A model generated the notes under the pieces. The model was given only the letters and a program-made list of their open reading frames with translations. It was not told the origin of the DNA and searched no databases. DNA of 13,586 nt. It comes from Actinomycetota bacterium (GTDB taxonomy: Bacteria; Actinomycetota; Actinomycetes; S36-B12; UBA5976). Positions 7,835 to 13,586 of the stretch are shown here, piece after piece. The DNA is taken from positions 1 through 13,586 of the forward strand of contig RFTO01000014.1 in NCBI GenBank assembly GCA_009923375.1, in the 5' to 3' direction. Every line of letters begins with the position of its first letter. Within the stretch, counting starts at the first letter, position 1. Made by a program: the position numbers and the translations under genes.

Positions 7835-8814
7835 CCGCTCGCCCCGCTCGCCCCGCTCGCCTCGTTCGCCTGAATCATCGCGCGGGCGTTGCCGTTCATC
7901 CGCGTGATTCGAATACATTGCGTTCCCTCGTGCTTGGCGCCGTAAAGCGCCCGATCTGCTCGTTCGAGAACTGATTCCACCGAGGTGTGGTCGGCTCCTG
8001 ATCGAATGAAGACCGCACCCACGCACGCGCTGACCGTCACCATCCCGCGCCGACACCTGAACGGTTCGGACACTGTTTGACACAGTCGTTCCGCAATTGC
8101 ATGCAATTCCCTTGAGTCGGAAAGGCCCGGCGCAATGACGACGAACTCATCTCCGCCGAGTCTGCCGAAGACATCGCCAGGTCGCAGCGCCTGCGTCCAT
8201 CGTTGGGTCACCTGAATAAGCAGCTCATCGCCGGTTGCGTGTCCGAAAGTGTCATTAACACCTTTGAATCCGTCGATATCACAGATGAGTACCCCGAGAT
8301 TGCCCTGTCCATCATGAACCTTTGAAATCGCGCGATCAAGCTCTTCGATAATCAGTGCCCGGTTTGGCAATTGCGTCAGTGGATCGCGGGTGGCCCGGTG
8401 TTCAAGTTCCTCCTGGTGAGCTGCCAATGCGGTGACATCCCGCAGCAAAATCAACACATCCCCAATGGCTAGGCGGTGGACTTCTAAGACAACCCATGTG
8501 GGTTTGCCGAGGAACTCAAGATGGAGCCTTCGCGAATAGTGCGCATAGCGTCCTCCCCAAATCGCCGTGAGCGCGTCTCGTAGCGTGGGGATCACAGCAT
8601 CATGGCTCGCCAGGCCATCCTCGCGAATGCTCTCGCCGAGATGTGCGGTGATAAGTGATCGGTTGTTGCCCTGCAGAGTGCGCCAACGATGGCTGAGGTA
8701 GACGACAGTGCCGTCGCTGGAGATGATGGTGACTTGGGAATCGAGGACATCCACCACCTCCTCAAGGAGGTGCCTTTGGCGTTCCGGATCCAACGGCGCA
8801 GTTTCAGCCCACAC
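7831..8814 (-). CDS. Diguanylate cyclase with N-terminal PAS-like domain
   Basis: The protein has 327 residues and makes the second messenger c-di-GMP. A PAS-like sensor region (about 17-130, with ISSDGTVVYLSHRW and VLILLRDVTAL) leads through a short helix (EELEHRATRDPLTQLPNR) into a GGDEF domain (about 140-305). The active motif GGDEF is intact at 220-224, with CDIDGFKGVNDTFGH at 178-192 for metal and nucleotide binding. The inhibitory I-site RPGD (211-214) lies the expected five residues before GGDEF, so product feedback is likely. There are no membrane segments, so it is cytoplasmic. The GTG start at 8814 directly follows an in-frame stop and has no clear ribosome binding site; a later start cannot be excluded. 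The C-terminus ends in ASGASGASG, encoded by 9-base tandem repeats. It follows rsgA by 82 bases. Confidence 0.93.
   Translation of the reverse strand: MWAETAPLDPERQRHLLEEVVDVLDSQVTIISSDGTVVYLSHRWRTLQGNNRSLITAHLGESIREDGLASHDAVIPTLRDALTAIWGGRYAHYSRRLHLEFLGKPTWVVLEVHRLAIGDVLILLRDVTALAAHQEELEHRATRDPLTQLPNRALIIEELDRAISKVHDGQGNLGVLICDIDGFKGVNDTFGHATGDELLIQVTQRWTQALRPGDVFGRLGGDEFVVIAPGLSDSRELHAIAERLCQTVSEPFRCRRGMVTVSACVGAVFIRSGADHTSVESVLERADRALYGAKHEGTQCIRITRMNGNARAMIQANEASGASGASG
7835..7870. repeat. Four-copy 9-bp tandem repeat at the convergent gene ends
   Basis: CCGCTCGCC occurs three times perfectly (7835-7861) and a fourth time as TCGTTCGCC (7862-7870). It encodes the Glu-Ala-Ser-Gly-Ala-Ser-Gly tail of the diguanylate cyclase and starts one base after the stop of the EEP gene. 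The unit is a multiple of three, so copy-number change would lengthen or shorten the tail without a frameshift. Confidence 0.9.
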
Positions 8815-8847
8815 TCACGCAACATAAGTTGGCAGATTCGAGTTCTG

Positions 8848-8863
8848 GGCGGATATCACCGCC
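8848..8863 (-). terminator. Small hairpin between rsgA and the diguanylate cyclase gene
   Basis: GGCGG and CCGCC flank a six-base loop in the 82-base gap between the two leftward genes. It has no T-run. It may be a weak terminator, an attenuator for the GGDEF gene, or chance; the five-pair stem is modest support. Confidence 0.3.
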
Positions 8864-8896
8864 TATGGCACAGACTCACTAGGTAAGCCAGTGGGG

Positions 8897-9895
8897 TTAG
8901 TCGAATCTCTCGCCCGCGCTGATGCTCCGGATGAGCCCCCGCACTGACTCAAGCAGTTGGTCCCCGTGCTCACCGGCCCTGCCAGCGGCCACGAAAGCAT
9001 CGAGACCACATTCAGCCTCATCGTGACTGCACCCCCGCGGACACTCGTCGAGTCCCTCTGCCAGCGCAGGAAACGCGTGCACGACATCGTCGCTGTTCAC
9101 ATGCGCCAAGCCGAATGAGCGGATACCGGGTGTGTCGATGAGGTAGCCGTCGTCAGTGCGAATCGCCTCGGCGCTCGTGGATGTGTGGCGGCCGCGGCCA
9201 GTGACGTCGTTGACTTCACCAGTGCGCCGATGACTGTTCGGCGCCAAGCCGTTGATGAGGGTGGATTTACCCACCCCGGAATGCCCGACCATCACGGCAA
9301 TATGGCCGTGGAGTCGATCGCGAAGAGCGTTGACATCCTCTCCGCGCGTGGTCGCCCACATCTCGACACCAAGTGGCTGGTACCGACGGCGTAAGTCGTC
9401 AGCGCTAGCCAGATCGGCTTTGGTGGCAACGAGAATCGGCGTCATACCTGAGGTGAAGGCCGCAACCAAGCAGCGATTGATCAACCCAGGCCGTGGCTCA
9501 GGATTCGCCAGAGCGACCACCATCACAAGAGTGTCAGCATTTGCAACGATCACGCGCTCGGTTGGATCCACATCGTCAGCTGAGCGGTTTAAAGTCGTGG
9601 TGCGTTCGTGCCGCCGGACGATTCGGGCCAGGCTGCCTTCGTCGCCAGTGATATCACCCACCACACCGACGCGATCGCCAACGACGATTCCTTTGCGTCC
9701 AAGTTCACGCGCTTTCATCGCAAAGAACTTTTCACCAGTCTCATCGAGTGCGCACGTCATCCGACCGCGATCGACCACCAGCACCCGGGCATCCACAGCA
9801 TTCTCATGTGTTGGTCGATCCTTGGTGCGAGCTCGCGCTCCTGTTCGGCCAGGACGGATGCGAACATCGTCTTCATCCAGCTGTCTGCGAGTCAT
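8897..9895 (-). CDS. rsgA: Ribosome small subunit-dependent GTPase A
   Basis: The 332-residue circularly permuted GTPase acts in late 30S subunit maturation. An OB-fold region (about 35-115) precedes the GTPase motifs in permuted order: G4 TKAD (158-161), G1 GHSGVGKST (204-212), G3 DTPG (254-257). A zinc knuckle follows with Cys285, Cys289, His291 and Cys296. The start chosen is ATG 9895, which gives the family-typical MTRRQLDEDDVRIRPG. It overlaps the aroA stop as ATGA, implying translational coupling. An eight-residue upstream extension in the same frame lies inside aroA and is unlikely. The aroA-rsgA pair is conserved across actinobacteria. Confidence 0.96.
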   Translation of the reverse strand: MTRRQLDEDDVRIRPGRTGARARTKDRPTHENAVDARVLVVDRGRMTCALDETGEKFFAMKARELGRKGIVVGDRVGVVGDITGDEGSLARIVRRHERTTTLNRSADDVDPTERVIVANADTLVMVVALANPEPRPGLINRCLVAAFTSGMTPILVATKADLASADDLRRRYQPLGVEMWATTRGEDVNALRDRLHGHIAVMVGHSGVGKSTLINGLAPNSHRRTGEVNDVTGRGRHTSTSAEAIRTDDGYLIDTPGIRSFGLAHVNSDDVVHAFPALAEGLDECPRGCSHDEAECGLDAFVAAGRAGEHGDQLLESVRGLIRSISAGERFD

Positions 9896-11262
9896 CGTGC
9901 ACTCACAAGTGATTCCCACATAGCCGGAAAGTCGGGCATCGTCTTGCCCGTGGTCGCAATGTTTTCCACCAGCACATGCGCCCGGCGCAATCCGATGATT
10001 GCGCCGGCGGTTGCAAGTCGGTGGTCGTCGTAGGTGGGAATGGTGACAGTGGGGCCATCGGACGCCGCGCGAAGTTGAGTGTGATGAAGCGGCTCGATGA
10101 TCAGGTCGCCATCAACATCCCGGCAAACCGCACCAATGCGCTCGGCGATGTCGATGAGTGCAGCAATCCGATCGGTCTCATGTCCGCGGATGTGACTGAT
10201 ACCTCGTAAACGCGAGGGACCGTCGGCGAAGAAGCAGATGGCAGCGATGGTCGGCACCAGTTCGCCCATCGCCGACATATCGACATCAACGGAGTGAATA
10301 CGCTCGGGGCCGGTGACAGTTAGCTGATGTGCACCATCGGCTGGTGCGAGGGCGAGAGTGCATCCCATTGCTTCCAATATGGGAAGTGCGAGTTGCCCTG
10401 GCTGCGTGGTCTGTGTCGGCCAATCGTTTACCGTCGTGCTGCCGGCCGTCACCACGGATGCTGCGATGAATGGCAGCGCATTGGATAGATCAGGTTCAAT
10501 CGTTCGATTGATGGCGCCGATCGCCGAAGGTGCAACGCCCCACTGCCACTGGTCGGTGCGGCTTTCAATCACAGCAACGCCGTGTTCCCGCAGCATGGCA
10601 ATCGACATTTCGATATGCGGAAGTGAGGGGAGAGTTGTGCCAGTGTGTGTGAGTGTGATGCCGCTGTCGTAGGTCGCGCCGGCGAGGAGCAGTGCGCTGA
10701 CGAATTGACTTGAGGTTGATGCGTCGATGCTGATGTTTCCGCCAGCGATGGCGCCGGTTGCCTCGATGGTGATGGGGAGGCACTCTCCTTTGGAAGTGAC
10801 GGCGATGCCCGCTTGCTGCAGTGCGCTGATCAAGGCGGTCATCGGCCGCCGCCGCGCTGCAGCGTCTCCATCGAGAGTGACTGAGCCGGCAACCAAGCCC
10901 GTGATTGCTGGAACAAAACGCATGACGGTCCCCGCTAGACCACAGTCGATGGCAACGGAGCCGATCTGCCGGCCCTTGGAGATGGGGGTGACGTGCATCC
11001 GACTTTGGCCGACATTTGCAAAAGTCGCACCCAGCGACTCCAGCGCACCGATCATTAATGATGTGTCCCGCGCCGCCAGGACGTTGGTGACAGTGCTCGG
11101 ACCATCACTGATGGCTGCGAGCAGCAATGCCCGGTTGGTGATGCTCTTGGAGCCGGGGACGGACACTCGTCCAATCACGGGACCTGCCGCCACCGGGGCC
11201 GGCCAGCTGACTGGGGTGCGTGGCGACTGCATGGATGCACCCGCTGCGGTTGACTCACTCAT
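9892..11262 (-). CDS. aroA: 3-phosphoshikimate 1-carboxyvinyltransferase (EPSP synthase)
   Basis: The enzyme joins phosphoenolpyruvate to shikimate-3-phosphate, the sixth step of the shikimate pathway. From the ATG at 11262 it has 456 residues. Family motifs appear in order: PGSKSITNRALLLAA (36-50), GLAGTVMRFVPA, RRRPMTALI, SSQFVSALLLAGA, EPDLSNALPFIAA, DMSAMGELVPT, the conserved IRGHETDR, and YDDHRLATAGA near the end. The start is chosen as ATG 11262 (MSESTAAGAS); ATG 11232 (MQSPRTP) is the main alternative, and the in-frame frame up to 11400 would run into the divergent SRAP gene. Neither start has a clear ribosome binding site. A TACGCT hexamer at 11276-11271 would place transcription initiation at or next to ATG 11262, so leaderless translation is possible. 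Confidence 0.95.
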   Translation of the reverse strand: MSESTAAGASMQSPRTPVSWPAPVAAGPVIGRVSVPGSKSITNRALLLAAISDGPSTVTNVLAARDTSLMIGALESLGATFANVGQSRMHVTPISKGRQIGSVAIDCGLAGTVMRFVPAITGLVAGSVTLDGDAAARRRPMTALISALQQAGIAVTSKGECLPITIEATGAIAGGNISIDASTSSQFVSALLLAGATYDSGITLTHTGTTLPSLPHIEMSIAMLREHGVAVIESRTDQWQWGVAPSAIGAINRTIEPDLSNALPFIAASVVTAGSTTVNDWPTQTTQPGQLALPILEAMGCTLALAPADGAHQLTVTGPERIHSVDVDMSAMGELVPTIAAICFFADGPSRLRGISHIRGHETDRIAALIDIAERIGAVCRDVDGDLIIEPLHHTQLRAASDGPTVTIPTYDDHRLATAGAIIGLRRAHVLVENIATTGKTMPDFPAMWESLVSAR

Positions 11263-11319
11263 CGAACACAAGCGTATCCGCGCGCACGTAACCCATGTGC
11301 GCAATGGCAGGCTGGGACC

Positions 11320-12153
11320 GTGTGCGGACGTTATGCGGCGGGTAAAGAGCGCGATGCGCTTGCGGTGGAGTTCGAGGTGGATTCCGCAACCAGTCGCCAT
11401 CTACCTGCTCGATGGAACATCGCGCCAACTGCGCCGATTTACATCGTCAAGGAGTCAGGGGATGGCGGCATTCCTGCGCGAGAGTTGACAGTGGCCGCTT
11501 GGGGGCTGGTGCCTTCGTGGGCTGCAGATATTTCTATCGGCGGGAAGATGGCCAATGCCCGTTGTGAAACTGTTGGGCAGAAGCCATCGTTTAGATCCGC
11601 ATTCGCTCGCCGGCGGTGCCTGGTGCCAGTTGACGGGTGGTACGAATGGGCTGCAGCGGACATGACCATTGCGGCCAAGGCGCGGCCTCCCAAGCAGCCG
11701 TATTACTTCTGTGCGCCGCCTACATCTGGCGCAAGCACAGCGTTGGCTGGTATTTACGAGTGGTGGCGTGACCCAACTGATCCCGATGCAGAGCCGTTGC
11801 TGTCGGCGGCGATCATCACCACGGATGCGTATGGGGACCTAGCAAAAGTTCATACCCGCACTCCAGTCATCGTGCCGCCATCGATGTGGACGCAATGGCT
11901 TAACCCGCATCCGTCTACTCCGGCAGCCACGGTGCTGGCGGAGTTAGTGGCCGCGCTGCCGGACACCCCAGTCACGATTCACCCAGTCAGCACGCGCGTG
12001 AATTCAGCCAGGATTGATGATGCTGGACTCGTCGTGCCGATTGATTTATCCGCGCAGGCTGTGACAGGCATCGCTGCGCCCGCAGGTCGGATGGGGGAGC
12101 GTCTGACCCAGCCGGATGCAGCCGATGCGCCGGGTCAATCGTTCCTGTTCTAA
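11320..12153 (+). CDS. SRAP/YedK (HMCES-like) abasic-site processing protein
   Basis: The protein has 277 residues and starts with GTG as MCGRYA. Removal of Met exposes Cys2, which in this family forms a stable thiazolidine cross-link with abasic sites in single-stranded DNA, shielding them. Matching conserved residues are Asn33 in WNIAPT, the ANARCET motif (78-84), Glu109 in GWYEW and the His178-x-Arg-x-Pro motif (HTRTP). All are present, so it should be active. The C-terminal 70 or so residues extend past the core with a low-complexity end. It is divergent from aroA with only 57 bases between, so the two promoters must overlap. The same order (SRAP next to aroA-rsgA and near sigH/sigR) occurs in mycobacteria. 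Confidence 0.94.
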   Translation: MCGRYAAGKERDALAVEFEVDSATSRHLPARWNIAPTAPIYIVKESGDGGIPARELTVAAWGLVPSWAADISIGGKMANARCETVGQKPSFRSAFARRRCLVPVDGWYEWAAADMTIAAKARPPKQPYYFCAPPTSGASTALAGIYEWWRDPTDPDAEPLLSAAIITTDAYGDLAKVHTRTPVIVPPSMWTQWLNPHPSTPAATVLAELVAALPDTPVTIHPVSTRVNSARIDDAGLVVPIDLSAQAVTGIAAPAGRMGERLTQPDAADAPGQSFLF

Positions 12154-12200
12154 CTCGCTAAGCAACCGCCCCTCGAAAGAAAACGAAATTTCCTCAAAAC

Positions 12201-12226
12201 GGGAATAAATCGACGCCCGAAGTGTT
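12201..12226 (+). promoter_or_regulatory. Candidate SigR/SigH-type promoter upstream of sigR
   Basis: GGGAAT at 12201-12206 and GTT at 12224-12226 resemble the thiol-stress sigma promoter GGAAT-N18-GTT seen for SigR and SigH. The spacer is 17, one base short of the usual length. An AT-rich stretch (12173-12199) lies upstream. Initiation would fall near 12233-12236, at the first in-frame GTG of sigR. Autoregulation is known for this sigma family; here it is inferred. Confidence 0.5.
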
Positions 12227-12235
12227 GTCAAGGAT

Positions 12236-13018
12236 GTGTTGTGTATCCCCGATAACTCACCCGTGATCGATACACAGTTGTCGTGGCCCGCACTAGGGTT
12301 GGGTCCGATGATTGGTACAGATGACGCAGAATCATTAAAGGATGGTGTCGCCCTGCCTGCTGTGATTGACCAACCTTCCCCGCATAACCTCACCGGCACC
12401 GGTCCAACGGTTGACCTCGATACCGAAACCCCGGCGGAGCGTTTAGCTCGATTCGAGCGCGAGGCGGTCCCGCTGATGAGCGGACTTCTTGCGCACGCAC
12501 GCAAACGGGCAAATGGCGACGAGTACCTCGCATTCGATCTCGTCCAGATGACTTATGAGAAGGCCTATCGTCATTTCGCCCAATACCGCCCAGGGACAAA
12601 TCTGCGCGCGTGGCTCCACCGCATTCTGGACAACACGCACAACAACATCTACCGCAGCCAACGTCGGCAGCCAGCTGCGATTTCGGTGGACGGGTTGATG
12701 GCAGACCAAGAATCCGATGCTGCACTTGCACTGCTGGGAGATTTCCCCTCCGCAGAGCAGATGGCGCTTGAGTCCTTGCCCGATGACGACATCCAGACTG
12801 CCCTTGCGGCGTTGTCTGAGGACTTCCGCAAAGTGGTGGAGCTCGCCGACGGCCAGGGCTATGCGTATAAAGAGATTGCGGAGATGTTGGACATCCCGCT
12901 GGGGACAGTCATGTCCCGCCTGAGCCGTGCCCGCAACAAACTGCGTGAGTCGTTACGTGATGCAGCCTTTGAGCGTGGCTACCTCGATGCAGCCTCCGCG
13001 CAGGTGAGTCAGCCATGA
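12236..13018 (+). CDS. sigR: RNA polymerase ECF sigma factor, SigR/SigH family
   Basis: From GTG 12236 the protein has 260 residues. Sigma region 2 spans about 75-143, with DLVQMTYEKAYRHFAQY and GTNLRAWLHRILDNTHNNIYR matching the SigR family. Region 4 spans about 185-240, with FRKVVELADGQGYAYKEIAEM and the helix-turn-helix GTVMSRLSRARNKLR. The family role is to direct transcription of thiol-oxidative stress genes when released from its anti-sigma factor. The start is uncertain. GTG 12236 is nearly at the predicted transcription start and would be leaderless; TTG 12239 has AAGGA four bases upstream; ATG 12308 would give a form shorter by 24 residues. The first 65 or so residues are not conserved domain. 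The stop overlaps the rsrA start as ATGA. Confidence 0.93.
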   Translation: MLCIPDNSPVIDTQLSWPALGLGPMIGTDDAESLKDGVALPAVIDQPSPHNLTGTGPTVDLDTETPAERLARFEREAVPLMSGLLAHARKRANGDEYLAFDLVQMTYEKAYRHFAQYRPGTNLRAWLHRILDNTHNNIYRSQRRQPAAISVDGLMADQESDAALALLGDFPSAEQMALESLPDDDIQTALAALSEDFRKVVELADGQGYAYKEIAEMLDIPLGTVMSRLSRARNKLRESLRDAAFERGYLDAASAQVSQP

Positions 13019-13344
13019 TGCGCGAAGAGTTCAGCGCTGCCGACATGCCAAGCGGTGTGATCCGCTGCTCGGAAGCACAAGGAGCACTGCATGCCTATGT
13101 CGATGGAGAGTTCGGGTTGCTGGCCAATGTGACTGCCACCCAGCTCAGCGTCCATGTCCTTGCTTGTTCTCCATGCGCGGCATTCCTGGGTCAACTCAAA
13201 GCCCTACAGCAACGACTTGCCTGCTCGTGCGGGTGTGAGGCGCCGGCAGAATTGCGGACGCGAGTAATCACCCGGATCACTCAGATGCACGTCAATGGCG
13301 ACATGTTCGCCTATCTCGATGAGGTCAGGGTCGAGGACTTCTAA
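13015..13344 (+). CDS. rsrA: Zinc-containing anti-sigma factor, RsrA/RshA family
   Basis: The 109-residue protein is expected to bind and silence SigR until thiol oxidation. It has the ZAS motif His47-x3-Cys51-x2-Cys54 (HVLACSPC), with Cys18 upstream in RCSEAQGALHAYVDGE as the likely fourth zinc ligand and redox partner. Extra cysteines 70, 72 and 74 (CSCGC) match the region of paired cysteines in RsrA. The segment PAELRTRVITRI after them is family-typical. The ATG at 13015 overlaps the sigR stop by four bases; a second ATG at 13018 is possible. The spacing from Cys18 to His47 is 29 residues, slightly longer than I recall for Streptomyces RsrA, and the match is otherwise good. Zinc release and disulfide formation are known for the family and not shown here. 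Confidence 0.92.
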   Translation: MMREEFSAADMPSGVIRCSEAQGALHAYVDGEFGLLANVTATQLSVHVLACSPCAAFLGQLKALQQRLACSCGCEAPAELRTRVITRITQMHVNGDMFAYLDEVRVEDF

Positions 13345-13467
13345 AGTCGCCTCCCTCGTCGGAGCACCCCCAGGCAGGGCTAGGCTTGCGCCGGTCGCAC
13401 AGGCTCGGCTTGGCGGCTGGACCACATCATGAGTCACCGGGTGAACACCGGGTAGCAGGAGGCAGCG

Positions 13468-13542
13468 ATGAGCAAGCGTGGGCGGAAGAAGAAGGCTCGC
13501 AAGAAGAGCGGCGCGAACCACGGCAAGCGCCCTAACAGCTGA
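13468..13542 (+). CDS. Large-subunit ribosomal protein bL37 (24 residues)
   Basis: The open frame encodes 24 residues, starting MSKRGRKKKARKK and ending ANHGKRPNS. This matches the tiny, very basic actinobacterial protein bL37 first seen in mycobacterial 50S structures. AGGAGG at 13457-13462 lies five bases before the ATG, a stronger ribosome binding site than those of sigR or rsrA. It lies 123 bases after rsrA. It is easily missed by gene finders because of its size. It may be cotranscribed with sigR-rsrA or have its own promoter; I could not find a convincing one in the gap. Confidence 0.88.
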   Translation: MSKRGRKKKARKKSGANHGKRPNS

Positions 13543-13543
13543 T

Positions 13544-13568
13544 CGCCGACAGAAACTCTGTCATGGCG
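13544..13568 (+). terminator. Hairpin after the bL37 gene, likely terminator
   Basis: GACAGA and TCTGTC pair around the loop AAC. Flanking CGCC and GGCG extend the stem by four pairs after a two-base bulge. It starts two bases after the bL37 stop and has no T-run. A terminator is the simplest reading. Confidence 0.55.
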
Positions 13569-13586
13569 GTTCATGAATACCGTGCC

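Noticed and set aside
7835..7870. Tandem repeat considered as a CRISPR or terminator
   Set aside because: Units are 9 bases with no spacers and no self-complementary stem; it is coding sequence of the GGDEF protein.
11263..11400. Upstream extension of aroA by 46 codons
   Set aside because: It would overlap the start of the SRAP gene and matches no EPSP synthase N-terminus.
13434..13444. Short palindrome TCACC-G-GGTGA before the bL37 gene as an operator
   Set aside because: Only five pairs with a one-base centre; too short to support without conservation.

Overview
The window looks like a chromosomal segment of an actinomycete with moderately high GC. The evidence is family content and gene order. 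A DUF2342 metalloprotease is divergent from a YlbL-type PDZ/Lon-like protein, which is followed by a UPF0182 membrane protein (the grouping of M. tuberculosis Rv3195-Rv3194c-Rv3193c). A second block holds rsgA-aroA, a divergent SRAP gene, and a SigR/SigH sigma factor with its zinc anti-sigma factor (the neighbourhood of Rv3228-Rv3227-Rv3226c-sigH-rshA). The 24-residue actinobacterial ribosomal protein bL37 and a CCA-less initiator tRNA agree with this. The genus cannot be fixed from the sequence alone. I see no insertion sequence, phage gene, CRISPR array or toxin-antitoxin pair.

Layout. 1-432 (-): N-terminal part of the metalloprotease, cut by the window edge. 433-808: a gene-free divergent control region with a candidate promoter, two mutually exclusive leader hairpins, a perfect inverted repeat and several short direct repeats. 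809-4870 (+): the YlbL-like PDZ/protease protein and a seven-helix UPF0182 protein. 4991-5095 (+): initiator tRNA-fMet and a strong hairpin. 5319-7834 (+): cysK, cysE and a membrane-anchored endonuclease/exonuclease/phosphatase-family protein, packed with 1-base overlap or abutting ends. 7831-11262 (-): aroA, rsgA (ATGA overlap) and a PAS-GGDEF diguanylate cyclase, whose stop codon overlaps that of the convergent EEP gene. 11320-13542 (+): SRAP/YedK protein, sigR, rsrA (ATGA overlap) and the bL37 gene, ending in a hairpin.

How the genes work together. cysE and cysK carry out the two-step synthesis of cysteine from serine; CysE ends in isoleucine, as expected if it docks into CysK. The sigR-rsrA pair is a thiol-oxidation response switch, and a near-consensus SigR-type promoter upstream suggests autoregulation. 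aroA and rsgA are housekeeping genes for aromatic amino acid synthesis and 30S subunit maturation. SRAP protects abasic sites in single-stranded DNA. Most of the window is conserved core genome. The parts least explained by known families are the leader of the metalloprotease gene, the N-terminal extension of SigR with a possible leaderless start, the EEP protein joined to the cysteine operon, and the diguanylate cyclase placed after rsgA with a repeat-built tail.
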